Assembly (NCBI GenBank): GCA_014803435.1
Contig: JACYFD010000008.1
Span: 23,579 to 87,578 of the forward strand
Origin: Cellulosimicrobium terreum
GTDB taxonomy: Bacteria > Actinomycetota > Actinomycetes > Actinomycetales > Cellulomonadaceae
Length of the DNA: 64,000 nucleotides
Reading direction: 5' to 3'
The notes under the pieces are model-generated. The model was given only the letters and a program-made list of their open reading frames with translations. It ran no database searches and was not told the origin of the DNA. Of the stretch, positions 32,515 through 41,803 are shown in pieces (positions within the stretch are counted from its first letter, which is position 1; each line of letters starts with the position of its first letter). The translations under genes were made by a program, and so were the position numbers.

Positions 32515-33291
32515 GTGCCGGAGCGAGCGGGCGGGCACCCGCCACAGCTGCCAGACGAACCCGTCGTGTCCCTGCACCTGCTCGGCAGCTTCTCCCTGCA
32601 CGTCGACGGCGCGCCGCCCGTGACCCTGCCCGTGGGAGCGCAGCACCTCGTCGCCCTCCTGGCGCTGCGCGGACGCACGGGGCGCAGCCGCCTCGCCGGC
32701 CTGCTGTGGCCCGACACCGTGGAGCAGCGCGCGCTCGCCTGCCTGCGCACCGGGATCTGGCGGGTCAACCAGGCTGCGCACGGCCTCGTCGTCTCCGCTC
32801 GCGGCGTCGTCGAGCTGGGCCCGATGGCGGACGTCGACACCGACCGGCTCATCGAACGCTCGCGTGCCGTCCTCGGTGCCGGGACGGGTACCGATGCACT
32901 CTCCGACCCGGTGGCCGAGCCGATCGCCGATCCGCCTGCCGATCTGCTCGGCGCCCTCACGGACGTCGAGGGGGACCTGCTCCCCGACTGGGACGACCCG
33001 TGGCTCGACGCCGAACGTGAACGCCTGCGCCAGCTGCGGCTGCACGTGCTGGAAGCGACCGCCCGTCGCCTCACCGCGCTCGGCCGCTACGGGCTCGCCC
33101 TGGAGGCGGCGCTCGCGGCCGTCCGGGCCGACGAACTGCGCGAGAGCGCCCACCGCTCCGTCATCGAGATCCATCTGGCCGAGGGCAACGTGGTCGAGGC
33201 GCGCCGCGCCTACGCGGCTTGTGCCCGGAGCCTGCGCGACGAGCTCGGTGTCGAGCCGACCGGGACGACACGGGCACTGCTCGTGCTGTGA
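32515..33291 (+). CDS. SARP-like transcriptional regulator (winged helix + BTAD)
   Basis: A 258-residue regulator. Residues ~18-100 form an OmpR-type winged-helix domain (VSLHLLGSFSLHVDGAPPV, LPVGAQHLVALLALRGR, RLAGLLWPDTVEQRALACLR). Residues ~150-255 are a bacterial transcriptional activation domain (WLDAERERLRQLRLHVLEAT, YGLALEAALAAVRADELRES, VIEIHLAEGNVVEARRAYAA, LRDELGVEPTGTTRALL). This is the compact SARP plan with no NB-ARC or TPR tail. GTG 32515 has AAGGGA 6 nt upstream. It is divergent from the CIS minus operon, whose promoter carries SARP-type repeats, so I infer it activates the CIS. What triggers it is not visible. Confidence 0.88.
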   Translation: MPERAGGHPPQLPDEPVVSLHLLGSFSLHVDGAPPVTLPVGAQHLVALLALRGRTGRSRLAGLLWPDTVEQRALACLRTGIWRVNQAAHGLVVSARGVVELGPMADVDTDRLIERSRAVLGAGTGTDALSDPVAEPIADPPADLLGALTDVEGDLLPDWDDPWLDAERERLRQLRLHVLEATARRLTALGRYGLALEAALAAVRADELRESAHRSVIEIHLAEGNVVEARRAYAACARSLRDELGVEPTGTTRALLVL

Positions 33292-33315
33292 CGGCCACGT
33301 GCACGCCGCGGATCC

Positions 33316-36300
33316 TCAGACCGAGAAGTACTTCGCCTCGGGGTGATGGAAGACGAACGCGTCTGTGGACTGCTCCGGGTGGAGCTGGAGCTCGTCGGAG
33401 AGCACCACCCCGACCCGCTCGGGGCGCAGCAGCTCCACGACCTTGCGGCGGTCCTCCATCTCCGGGCACGCGGGGTACCCGAGGGAGAAGCGGGCCCCGC
33501 GGTACTCGAGCTTGAACATCCCCTCCGCGGACGCGGGGTCCTCGTCGGCGAACCCGAGCTCGGAGCGCACGCGAGCGTGCCACATCTCGGCCAGGGCCTC
33601 GGTGAGCTGGACGGACAGCCCGTGGAGCTCCATGTACTCGCGGTACTTGTTCTCCCCGAACAGCTTGGCTGTCGCGGCCTCGACGCTCGATCCCATGGTC
33701 ACGAGCTGGACGGGCAGGACGTCGAACCGCCCGGTCTCGGTGACCCACGAGCGCGGCTTGACGAAGTCCGCGAGGCACAGGTGCCGGTCGCGGCGCTGCC
33801 GGGGGAAGGTGAAGCGCAACCGCTCGGTGCCCACCTCGCCGCCGCTGCCGCCGTCGGGCCCGTCGTGGTGCGCGACGACCACGTCGTCGCCCTCGGACCA
33901 CACGGGGAAGTAGCCGTAGACGACCGACGGGTCCACGACGCCCTCGGTGCGGATGCGCTCGAACCACTCGGCCAGCCGCGGGCGGCCCTCGGTCTCGACG
34001 AGCTCCTCATAGCTCGCCCCGTCCTCACCACGCCCCGGCTTCAGACCCCACTGCCCCATGAACGTCGCGCGCTCGTCGAGGAACGCCGCGTAGTCCGCGA
34101 GCTGCACGCCCTTGACCAGGCGCGTGCCCCAGAACGGCGGGTAGGGGACGGGGTTGTGCTCCGCGACGTCGGACCGCGCGGGCAGGTCCTCGACGGGCGT
34201 CTCGGTCACGGTCACCGTCGCGTGGCGACGCTTCTTGAGGGCCGGCAGGCCGACCTCGTCGCGGTCCGCCCCACGAGCGACGCGCACGAGCGGCTCCATG
34301 AGCCGCAGCCCCTCGAAAGCGTCGCGCGCGTACCGAACCACCCCGGGGAACTGGCCCGCCAGGTCGTCCTCGACGTAGGTGCGGGTCAACGCTGCGCCGC
34401 CGAGCAGCACCGGCCACCGCTCGCCGAGCCCGCGCGAGGTGAGCTCGGCGAGGTTCTCCTTCATGACCACGGTCGACTTCACGAGCAGCCCGGACATACC
34501 GATCACGTCGGCGTCGTGCTCCTCCGCGGCCTCGATCATCGCGGAGATCGGCTGCTTGATGCCGATGTTGACGACCGTGTAGCCGTTGTTCGTCAGGATG
34601 ATGTCGACGAGGTTCTTGCCGATGTCGTGCACGTCGCCCCGCACGGTCGCGAGCACGATCGTGCCCTTGGACCCGCTCTCGCCCTCGATCTTCTCCATGT
34701 GCGGCTCGAGGTGCGCGACCGCCGTCTTCATCACCTCGGCGGACTGCAGCACGAACGGGAGCTGCATCTCGCCCCGCCCGAACAGGTCGCCGACCACCTT
34801 CATGCCCTCGAGCAGGTGGTCGTTGACGATGTCGAGCGCCTTCATGCCCTCGGCGAGCGCGGTGTCGAGGTCGGCCTCCAGCCCCTTGCGCGCGCCGTCG
34901 ACGATGCGTCGCTCGAGCCGGTCGCCCAGCGGCAGCGCCTCCAGCTCCGCCGCCCGCTGGTCCTTGAGCGCCGCGGAGTCCACGCCCTCGAAGAGCTCCA
35001 GCAGGCGGGACAGCGGGTCATGCGTGAGGTTGCCCTCGTCGTCGTACACGCGCTTGTCCCACACGAGGTCGAGCGCGGCCTCGCGCTGGGTGTCGGGGAT
35101 CTGCGCGAGCGGCAGGATCTTCGCGGCGTGCACGATCGCGGAGTCCAGCCCGGCCTGCACGGCCTCGTGCAGGAACACCGAGTTCAGCACGGTGCGCGCG
35201 GCCGGGTTCAGCCCGAACGACACGTTCGACACCCCGAGCGTCGTGTGGATCCCGGGGTAGCGGCGCGTGATCTCGCGGATCGCCTCGATCGTCTCGATGG
35301 CGTCGCGCCGCGTCTCCTCCTGGCCGGTGGCGATCGGGAACGTGAGGGCGTCGACGATGATGTCGTCCACGCGCATGCCCCAGTCCCCGGTCAGGGTCTC
35401 GACCAGCCGCGACGCGATCGCGACCTTGTGGTCCGCGGTGCGCGCCTGCCCCTCCTCGTCGATCGTCAGCGCGACGACGGCCGCCCCGTGCTCGACGACG
35501 GCCGGCATGACCCGGGCGAACCGCGACGTCGGGCCGTCCCCGTCCTCGAAGTTCACCGAGTTCACGACGGCGCGCCCGCCCACCAGCTCGAGCCCGGCCG
35601 CGATGACCTCGGGCTCTGTGGAGTCGATGACGAGCGGCAGCGTCGACGCGCTCGCGAGCCGCGACACGACCGAGCGCACGTCCACGACGCCGTCGCGACC
35701 CACGTAGTCGATGCACACGTCGAGCAGGTGGGCGCCGTCGCGCGTCTGGGCGCGCGCGATGTCGACGCACTCGTCCCAGTTCTCCGCGAGCATCGCCTCG
35801 CGGAAGGCCTTGGAGCCGTTCGCGTTCGTCCGCTCGCCGATCGCGAGGAACGACGCGTCCTGGTGGAGGTCCGTGTGCGAGTACAGGCTCGCGACGCCGT
35901 TCTCGCGCTCCGGGTGCCGCTCGGCCACGCGCCGGCCACGCACGGCCTCGACCACGAGCCGCAGGTGCTCCGGCGTCGTGCCGCAGCACCCGCCGACGAG
36001 GCCGAGCCCGAACTCGTCCACGAACTGCGTGTGCGCCGCCGCGAGCTCCGCGGGCGTCAGCGGGTACGACGCGCCGTCCTTGCCCAGCACCGGAAGCCCC
36101 GCGTTCGGCATGCACGTCACGGGCATCTCGGCGTGGCGCGACAGGTGGCGCAGGTGCTCGCTCATCTCCGCCGGGCCGGTCGCGCAGTTGAGCCCGATCG
36201 CGTCGACCTTCAGCGCCTGCAGCGTCGTCAGCGCGGCGCCGATCTCCGAGCCCATGAGCATGGTGCCGGTCGTCTCGACCGTGACCTGCGCGATCACGGG

Positions 36301-36888
36301 CACCGAGCGCCCGACCTCGCGCATCGCCGCGCGCGACCCGTTCACGGCCGCCTTCGTCTGGAGCAGGTCCTGGCTCGTCTCGACCAGGATGGCGTCCGCC
36401 CCGCCGTCGAGCAGCCCGGCCGCCTGCAGCGCGAACGTGTCGCGCAGGTGCGTGTACGTCGTGTGCCCGAGGCTCGGCAGCTTGGTCCCCGGCCCCATCG
36501 ACCCGAGCACCCAGCGCGGGTGGTCCGGGGTCGAGTACGCGTCGGCGCGCTCGCGCGCGATCCGGGCGCCGGCCGCCGCGAGCTCGCGGATACGGTCGTC
36601 GATGTCGTAGTCCGAGAGGTTGGACCAGTTGGCGCCGAACGTGTTCGTCTCGATCGCGTCGACCCCGACCTCGAGGTAGGCGTCGTGGACGGAGGCGATG
36701 ATGTCCGGCCGGGACACGTTGAGGATCTCGTTGCAGCCCTCGAGACCCTGGTAGTCCTCGAGCGACGGGTCCTGGTCCTGGATCATCGTGCCCATCGCGC
36801 CGTCCGCGACGACCACGCGCGTGCGCAGCGCGTCCGCGAAGGCCTGGGAGCGGGCGTCGGCGGGGGAGTGCGAGGTCGGAGCAGACAT
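33316..36888 (-). CDS. metH: Cobalamin-dependent methionine synthase
   Basis: A 1190-residue, full-length MetH that transfers methyl from 5-methyltetrahydrofolate to homocysteine through cobalamin. Modules in order: the homocysteine/zinc domain (GAMGTMIQDQDPSLEDYQG, GLNCATGP, and the zinc cysteines in GGCCGTTPEH near residue ~300), the pterin domain (FLAIGERTNANGSKAFREAM), the B12-binding cap and Rossmann module with DVHDIGKN (about 751-758, the His being the lower axial ligand), and the C-terminal SAM-dependent activation domain (YFPVWSEGDDVVV, SLGYPACPEMEDR). The start ATG 36888 follows a TACGCT -10 box by 6 nt. That leaves no room for a cobalamin riboswitch in the leader. Confidence 0.97.
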   Translation of the reverse strand: MSAPTSHSPADARSQAFADALRTRVVVADGAMGTMIQDQDPSLEDYQGLEGCNEILNVSRPDIIASVHDAYLEVGVDAIETNTFGANWSNLSDYDIDDRIRELAAAGARIARERADAYSTPDHPRWVLGSMGPGTKLPSLGHTTYTHLRDTFALQAAGLLDGGADAILVETSQDLLQTKAAVNGSRAAMREVGRSVPVIAQVTVETTGTMLMGSEIGAALTTLQALKVDAIGLNCATGPAEMSEHLRHLSRHAEMPVTCMPNAGLPVLGKDGASYPLTPAELAAAHTQFVDEFGLGLVGGCCGTTPEHLRLVVEAVRGRRVAERHPERENGVASLYSHTDLHQDASFLAIGERTNANGSKAFREAMLAENWDECVDIARAQTRDGAHLLDVCIDYVGRDGVVDVRSVVSRLASASTLPLVIDSTEPEVIAAGLELVGGRAVVNSVNFEDGDGPTSRFARVMPAVVEHGAAVVALTIDEEGQARTADHKVAIASRLVETLTGDWGMRVDDIIVDALTFPIATGQEETRRDAIETIEAIREITRRYPGIHTTLGVSNVSFGLNPAARTVLNSVFLHEAVQAGLDSAIVHAAKILPLAQIPDTQREAALDLVWDKRVYDDEGNLTHDPLSRLLELFEGVDSAALKDQRAAELEALPLGDRLERRIVDGARKGLEADLDTALAEGMKALDIVNDHLLEGMKVVGDLFGRGEMQLPFVLQSAEVMKTAVAHLEPHMEKIEGESGSKGTIVLATVRGDVHDIGKNLVDIILTNNGYTVVNIGIKQPISAMIEAAEEHDADVIGMSGLLVKSTVVMKENLAELTSRGLGERWPVLLGGAALTRTYVEDDLAGQFPGVVRYARDAFEGLRLMEPLVRVARGADRDEVGLPALKKRRHATVTVTETPVEDLPARSDVAEHNPVPYPPFWGTRLVKGVQLADYAAFLDERATFMGQWGLKPGRGEDGASYEELVETEGRPRLAEWFERIRTEGVVDPSVVYGYFPVWSEGDDVVVAHHDGPDGGSGGEVGTERLRFTFPRQRRDRHLCLADFVKPRSWVTETGRFDVLPVQLVTMGSSVEAATAKLFGENKYREYMELHGLSVQLTEALAEMWHARVRSELGFADEDPASAEGMFKLEYRGARFSLGYPACPEMEDRRKVVELLRPERVGVVLSDELQLHPEQSTDAFVFHHPEAKYFSV

Positions 36889-36894
36889 GCGAGC

Positions 36895-36900
36895 AGCGTA
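36895..36900 (-). promoter_or_regulatory. -10 box (TACGCT) of metH
   Basis: TACGCT on the minus strand ends 6 nt before the metH ATG, implying a leaderless transcript. Confidence 0.5.
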
Positions 36901-37002
36901 GACGCGTACCGCCGACGCGCGGCCGATCGTCTCACCCCCTTCGCGTCGGACGAGCGTGGGGCGTCGTCACGAATTGCCCGTGCCCGACGGCGGGCGGTCG
37001 CC

Positions 37003-37008
37003 TAGCGT
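37003..37008 (+). promoter_or_regulatory. -10 box (TAGCGT) of the GNAT gene
   Basis: TAGCGT ends 7 nt before the ATG at 37016. It is divergent from the metH promoter about 100 bp away. Confidence 0.5.
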
Positions 37009-37015
37009 GGACCGC

Positions 37016-38149
37016 ATGAGCACCCCCACGAGGACCGACCCGGTCGACCCGTCCGCAGCCCCGCTCGCGCCGATCGCCGAACGGGCCGCTGCGCCGTCGG
37101 GCGTCCCGGCCGTCACCGCGGGCGACCTGACGTGGCGCCCTGCGGTCGCGACCGACGCACCCGCGCTGCTCACGCTGAAGAACGAGATCGCCGACGCCGA
37201 CCGCGAGCCGTACCGCGAGTCGATCGCGGAGGTCGAGGACGTCTTCACGGCAACCTGGCGCGACGTCGAGCACGACACGCTCCTCGGCGTCGACGCCGAC
37301 GGCTCGCCGCGGGCGTACGCGCTGGTCGACACCGCGCCGGGCGACGTCACGACGGTCCGCGCGTTCCTGTCGGGGGGAGTGCACCCCACGCACCGTGGAC
37401 GTGGCATCGGCCGCGAGCTGCTCGCGTGGCAGGTCGCACGCGCACGCCAGCTCCTCGCCGCGAGCGGCAAGGAGATCCCGGCCCGCATCGCCCTCTACGC
37501 GGAGGACACCGACCCGGCGTCCAAGCTGCGCCTCTACGAACGGTTCGGCTTCGTCGCCCGCCGCTTCTACGCCGACCTGCGCCGCGACCTCGCGACGCCG
37601 GTCCCCGACGCCGCGCTCGACAGCACGTTGCGTGTCGTGCCCTGGTCGCAGGACCTGGACGAGGCGACGCGCCTTGCCCACAACGACGCGTTCCGCGACC
37701 ACTGGGGGAGCGAGCCGCGCTCGCACGAGTCCTGGACGCACGGGCGCAGCGAGTTCGCACCGCAGTGGTCGTTCCTCGTGCTCGACGACGCCCCCGACAC
37801 GGACACGCTCCTGGCCGACCCGCACACGGACCCGGAGACCGCGGCGATGCTGCGCGCCGGCGGACCGCTGGTCGTCGGCTACGAGATGGCCGCGCGCTAC
37901 GACGAGGACTTCGGCGTGCGCGGCTTCACGTTCGGCTACACCGAGCTGCTGGGCGTCCGCCGCGCGTACCGCGGACGCAAGATCGCCGTCGCGGCGCTCG
38001 CAGCGGGGATGCGGGCGTTCGCCGCCGACGGGATGCAGTACGCGGTGCTCGACGTCGACACGGCGAACCCGTCCGGCGCGCACGGCCTGTACGCGAGCCT
38101 GGGCTACGAGAAGGACTCCGGGTCGAGCATGTACTCGATCGAGCTCTGA
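37016..38149 (+). CDS. Tandem GNAT-domain N-acetyltransferase
   Basis: A 377-residue protein with two GNAT folds in tandem. The first has the acetyl-CoA motif A as GVHPTHRGRGIGRELLAW (about 122-139). The second has GVRRAYRGRKIAVAALAAG (about 318-336) and ends with NPSGAHGLYASLGYEKDSGS. The two-domain plan resembles mycothiol synthase (MshD) and related acyltransferases, but motif agreement is not strong enough to call MshD. ATG 37016 follows a -10 box by 7 nt. The stop codon is inside a hairpin shared with the convergent peptidase gene. Confidence 0.85.
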   Translation: MSTPTRTDPVDPSAAPLAPIAERAAAPSGVPAVTAGDLTWRPAVATDAPALLTLKNEIADADREPYRESIAEVEDVFTATWRDVEHDTLLGVDADGSPRAYALVDTAPGDVTTVRAFLSGGVHPTHRGRGIGRELLAWQVARARQLLAASGKEIPARIALYAEDTDPASKLRLYERFGFVARRFYADLRRDLATPVPDAALDSTLRVVPWSQDLDEATRLAHNDAFRDHWGSEPRSHESWTHGRSEFAPQWSFLVLDDAPDTDTLLADPHTDPETAAMLRAGGPLVVGYEMAARYDEDFGVRGFTFGYTELLGVRRAYRGRKIAVAALAAGMRAFAADGMQYAVLDVDTANPSGAHGLYASLGYEKDSGSSMYSIEL

Positions 38150-38181
38150 CCTCGACCGCGTCCCGCGGGGTCGGGTCAGAG
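38144..38181. terminator. Bidirectional terminator containing both stop codons
   Basis: CTCTGACC (38144-38151) pairs with GGTCAGAG (38174-38181) and CGACC (38153-38157) with GGTCG (38169-38173), with a single bulged T. The TGA of the GNAT gene (38147-38149) and that of the metallopeptidase (complement of 38176-38178) are both inside the stem. Confidence 0.7.
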
Positions 38182-39090
38182 GGTCGACGCGGCGAGGGCG
38201 TCGCAGTCCTGGAGCGTGCCGCCCTCGTAGCCGATCGTGAACCAGCGCTGGCGCTGCTCGCTCGACCCGTGCGTCCAGGCCTCGGGGTTCACGCTGCCCG
38301 TCGCGGACTCCTGGATGCGGTCGTCGCCGACTGCGGACGCGGCGGACAGCGCGTCGTCCAGCTGCTGGTCGGTGACGGGCTCGAGGAACGTCACGCCCGT
38401 GTCGGGGTCGACCGTCGTCGCCGCGTGCCCGGCCCACATGCCGGCGAGGCAGTCGGCCATGAGCTCGATGCGCACCGAGTCGGACTCCGGTCCGGTCCCG
38501 CCGCGCTCGGCGGCATCCATCGCGCCCGTCTGCTGCTCGATGTGGTGACCCAGCTCGTGCGCCACGACGTACATCTCGGCGAGCCCGCCGTCGTTCGCGC
38601 CGAAGCGGTCCGAGAGGTCGTCGTAGAAGCCGAGGTCGATGTACACGGTCTGGTCCGTCGGGCAGTAGAACGGCCCGACGGCGCTCGTCGCGGCGCCGCA
38701 CCCCGTCGAGACCTGACCGGTGAAGCTCACGACCTCGGGCAGCGCGTACTCGACGCCGGCCTGCTGCGGCAGCGCCTGTGCCCAGTACGCGTCGAGCGAC
38801 TGGACCGTCGCGTTGAGGCGGCACTCGCGCGTCGTGTTCGCCTCCTGGGCGGTGCAGTCGTCGATGTACTGCGCCTGTCCCTCGCCGTACGCGCCGGAGT
38901 CGGACGCGTCATCGCCTGTCAGCCCGCTGAGGTCGATGCCCGTCTGGCTGCTGAGGAACGCGATGGCGAGGGCCACGACCACGGCGCCGATGCCGCCGCC
39001 CGCGATCAGCGGGCCGCGACCCCTGCCGCCTCCGCCGCTGCCCTTGCGGACCCGGCCGCCCTCGAACGAGCCACCCTCCTGGAACGTCAC
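38176..39090 (-). CDS. Neutral zinc metallopeptidase, YpfJ-type, membrane-anchored
   Basis: A 304-residue protein. It has a short Gly/Arg-rich cytoplasmic N-terminus, one membrane helix (GGIGAVVVALAIAFLSS, about 34-50) and an extracellular zincin domain. The catalytic motif is HELGHHIEQQTG (HExxH), with E/D ligands likely in RIELMADCLAGMWAGHA. Four or more cysteines (DDCTAQEANTTREC, STGCGAATS, FYCPT) suggest disulfides. The family (DUF/zn-peptidase YpfJ) is widespread with unknown substrate. I choose GTG 39090 because TAGGTT lies 6 nt upstream, leaving the frame's earlier GTG at 39096 between box and start. Confidence 0.88.
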   Translation of the reverse strand: MTFQEGGSFEGGRVRKGSGGGGRGRGPLIAGGGIGAVVVALAIAFLSSQTGIDLSGLTGDDASDSGAYGEGQAQYIDDCTAQEANTTRECRLNATVQSLDAYWAQALPQQAGVEYALPEVVSFTGQVSTGCGAATSAVGPFYCPTDQTVYIDLGFYDDLSDRFGANDGGLAEMYVVAHELGHHIEQQTGAMDAAERGGTGPESDSVRIELMADCLAGMWAGHAATTVDPDTGVTFLEPVTDQQLDDALSAASAVGDDRIQESATGSVNPEAWTHGSSEQRQRWFTIGYEGGTLQDCDALAASTL

Positions 39091-39096
39091 GGGCAC

Positions 39097-39102
39097 AACC
39101 TA
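39097..39102 (-). promoter_or_regulatory. -10 box (TAGGTT) of the metallopeptidase gene
   Basis: TAGGTT on the minus strand ends 6 nt before GTG 39090. It decides the start choice and implies a leaderless mRNA. Confidence 0.5.
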
Positions 39103-39263
39103 ACCCCGGACGCGTCCACCGGCTCACGCTCCGAGCGTCCCTGGCGCACCGACCCGTAGACTCGGGTGTCGGCCCACCGCGGGCCGGTCCTGCCCGGGCG
39201 CCTCGAGCGCCGAGCCGACCGGCCGCCGTCGGCCCCCCGTGAACCCCCCGAGAGGACCCCCTG

Positions 39264-40862
39264 TTGATCACCGCCCACGGCGTCGAGCTGCGCTTCGGCG
39301 CCCGCGTCCTGCTGCACGAGGCCACGTTCCAGATCGCCGCGGGCGACCGGATCGGCCTCGTCGGTCGCAACGGCGCCGGCAAGACGACCCTGACCAAGAC
39401 GCTCGCGGGGGAGACCCTGACGACGGCGGGCAAGATCACGCGCGGCGGCGACATCGGCTATCTCCCGCAGGACCCGCGCACCGGGGACCTCGACGTCATC
39501 GCGATGGACCGGGTGCTCTCCGCGCGCGACCTCGACACGATCGTGCGCCAGATGCGCGAGACCGAGGGCGCGATGGCGAGCCTGGACCCCGAGACGCACG
39601 AGGCCGCGATGGAACGTTACCCGCGGCTCGAGGAGCGGTTCCAGGCCGCGGGCGGGTACGCCGCCGAGAGCGAGGCGCACCGCATCACGAGCAACCTGGG
39701 CCTGGACGACCGCGTGCTCGCCCAGGAGCTCGGCACGCTCTCGGGTGGTCAGCGCCGCCGGATCGAGCTCGCGCGCATCCTGTTCTCGGGCGTCCAGACG
39801 CTGCTGCTGGACGAGCCGACCAACCACCTCGACGCGGACTCGATCATCTGGCTGCGCGACTATCTCAAGGCGTACTCGGGCGGGTTCGTCGTGATCTCTC
39901 ACGACAACGACCTGCTGCGCGCGACCGTGAACAAGGTGTTCCACCTGGACGCCAACCGGGGCGAGCTCGACCAGTACAACCTCGGCTGGGACGCCTACCT
40001 GAACCAGCGGGAGACGGACGAGCGCCGCCGCCGCCGGGAGCGGCAGAACGCCGAGAAGAAAGCCGGGGTGCTGCAGGCCCAGGGCGAGAAGATGCGCGCC
40101 AAGGCCAGCAAGGCCGTCGCCGCGCAGAACATGATGCGGCGCGCCGAGAAGCTCATGGCCGGCATCGAGGGCGAGCGGCAGAGCGACAAGGTCGCCAAGC
40201 TGCGCTTCCCGACGCCGGCACCGTGCGGGCGCACGCCGCTCACCGCGGCCGGGCTGTCCAAGGCGTACGGGTCGCAGGAGGTGTTCACGGGCGTCGACCT
40301 CGCGATCGACCGCGGCAGCCGCGTCGTCATCCTCGGTCTCAACGGCGCCGGCAAGACGACGCTCCTGCGCATCCTGGGCGGCGTCGAGAAGCCCGACACG
40401 GGCGAGGTCCTGCCCGGGCACGGCCTGAAGATCGGCTACTACGCCCAGGAGCACGACACGCTCGACATGAACGTCACCGTCGTGGAGAACCTGCGCCACG
40501 CCGCGCCGGACCTCACGGACACCCAGGTGCGCTCGACCCTCGGGTCGTTCTTGTTCTCCGGGGACGACGCGGACAAGCCGACCAACGTGCTGTCCGGCGG
40601 GGAGAAGACGCGTCTCGCGCTCGCGACGCTGGTCGTGTCCGCGGCGAACGTGCTGCTGCTCGACGAGCCGACGAACAACCTCGACCCCGCGTCGCGCGCC
40701 GAGATCCTGGGCGCGCTCAAGACGTACGAGGGCGCCGTCGTCATGGTGACCCACGACGACGGTGCGGTCGAGGCCCTCGAGCCCGAGCGGGTCCTGCTGC
40801 TGCCCGACGGCGACGAGGACCTGTGGAACGAGGGCTACGCGGAGCTGGTCTCGCTCGCCTGA
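39264..40862 (+). CDS. ABC-F family ATPase
   Basis: A 532-residue soluble protein with two ABC ATPase domains and no membrane part, as in ABC-F translation or antibiotic-protection factors. The N-terminal domain has GRNGAGKTTLTK, signature LSGGQRRRIELARIL and Walker B LLLDEPTNHLD. The linker is basic and helical (about 235-310: NQRETDERRRRRERQNAEKK). The C-terminal domain has GLNGAGKTTLLRI, LSGGEKTRLALATL and LLLDEPTNNLDP. It acts on the ribosome E site in studied members. The start is TTG 39264 with GAGAGGA upstream, since the family N-terminus MITAHGVELRFGARVLL begins there. Its 3' end overlaps the convergent surf1 gene by 28 nt. Confidence 0.93.
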   Translation: MITAHGVELRFGARVLLHEATFQIAAGDRIGLVGRNGAGKTTLTKTLAGETLTTAGKITRGGDIGYLPQDPRTGDLDVIAMDRVLSARDLDTIVRQMRETEGAMASLDPETHEAAMERYPRLEERFQAAGGYAAESEAHRITSNLGLDDRVLAQELGTLSGGQRRRIELARILFSGVQTLLLDEPTNHLDADSIIWLRDYLKAYSGGFVVISHDNDLLRATVNKVFHLDANRGELDQYNLGWDAYLNQRETDERRRRRERQNAEKKAGVLQAQGEKMRAKASKAVAAQNMMRRAEKLMAGIEGERQSDKVAKLRFPTPAPCGRTPLTAAGLSKAYGSQEVFTGVDLAIDRGSRVVILGLNGAGKTTLLRILGGVEKPDTGEVLPGHGLKIGYYAQEHDTLDMNVTVVENLRHAAPDLTDTQVRSTLGSFLFSGDDADKPTNVLSGGEKTRLALATLVVSAANVLLLDEPTNNLDPASRAEILGALKTYEGAVVMVTHDDGAVEALEPERVLLLPDGDEDLWNEGYAELVSLA

Positions 40863-41803
40863 CGGGCCGAGGATGCGCCGTCGGGCCCGGCGTCGAGCTG
40901 GGCGTCGATGAGCGCGTCCTCCTCCTCCTCCGCGGTCGGACGTCGGTCGCGCGGTGCGCGTCGCGCACGCGCCGCGTCGGGGTCCTGGGCTGCGAGGAGG
41001 TCGCCCGCGGTGAGGGTCGTGTCCTCGCCGCGACGGTCCCGGCGGTCGCGCCGGACCAGCAGCCAGAAGCCGACCACCGCGCCGAGCGCGAACACGCACC
41101 ACTGGAACGCGTACGACAGGTGCGAGCCGGGGTCGGTGTCGGGCCTGGGGAGCGCCTCCAGCGGCTGTGCGGGGGCGGGCACCTCGGAACGCAGCTGACC
41201 GTACGCGCCGACGGTGCGACCGTCGGCCCAGGTTCCGCCGTCCGGGCCGGCCGCGAGCACCTGGTCGGTGTGGATCGCCTGCACCTGGCCCGCGGGCGCG
41301 TCGCGGTCCGACGACGGCTCGTCGGGTCGCAGGGTCACCGTGGCCTCGACCTGACCCTCGGGAGCCTCGGGCACGTCGCCCGCGGTCACGGCGTCCACGC
41401 CGAGCGGGACGAACCCGCGGTCCACGACGACGACGAGCCCGTCGGGAGCCGACGCGGAGGGTGACGTGACGAACGGCACGAGGACGTGGAAGCCCGGCGA
41501 CCCGCCCACGGGCCGGTTGCGCAGCAGCACCGTCGCCGCGGTGTCGTACGACCCGGAGAGCGTGACCGGGCGCCACTGGTCGTCGGCGTCGAGCTCGACG
41601 CCGGGGCCGGGCAGCAGGTCGTCCACCGGGACGGGCGCCGCCGAGTAGTTCGCGTCGATCTGCTGGATCTGCGCCTCGCGGTCGACGTACCGGTTCCACT
41701 GCCAGCGGCCTGCGACCAGGCAGAGCGCGACCAGCACGACGACCCCCAGGGCGAGCGTGACCCACTGGCGCGGCGTCCGCGGCTCGTAGGTGTCGGCCGT
41801 CAC
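40835..41803 (-). CDS. SURF1 family protein
   Basis: A 322-residue membrane protein of the SURF1 family, linked to cytochrome c oxidase assembly. It has two transmembrane helices at the edges of the fold (WVTLALGVVVLVALCLVAGR near 14-33; FQWCVFALGAVVGFWLLV near 250) with an extracytoplasmic domain between (WRPVTLSGSYDTAATVLLRN, GFHVLVPFVTS, VVVDRGFVP). The SYAFQWCVFA block is diagnostic. A charged ~60-residue cytosolic tail follows (Asp/Arg/Glu-rich). GTG 41803 overlaps the stop of the preceding gene (GTGA). It is the last gene of a three-gene minus unit. Confidence 0.92.
   Translation of the reverse strand: MTADTYEPRTPRQWVTLALGVVVLVALCLVAGRWQWNRYVDREAQIQQIDANYSAAPVPVDDLLPGPGVELDADDQWRPVTLSGSYDTAATVLLRNRPVGGSPGFHVLVPFVTSPSASAPDGLVVVVDRGFVPLGVDAVTAGDVPEAPEGQVEATVTLRPDEPSSDRDAPAGQVQAIHTDQVLAAGPDGGTWADGRTVGAYGQLRSEVPAPAQPLEALPRPDTDPGSHLSYAFQWCVFALGAVVGFWLLVRRDRRDRRGEDTTLTAGDLLAAQDPDAARARRAPRDRRPTAEEEEDALIDAQLDAGPDGASSARQASETSSA

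Noticed and set aside
33343..37005. Antisense open frame along the whole of metH
   Set aside because: Same high-GC shadow effect. metH has all family motifs and the antisense product has none.
36889..37015. Cobalamin riboswitch upstream of metH
   Set aside because: Only 127 bp separate the divergent starts, a -10 box lies 6 nt before metH, and no B12-box-like sequence is seen.
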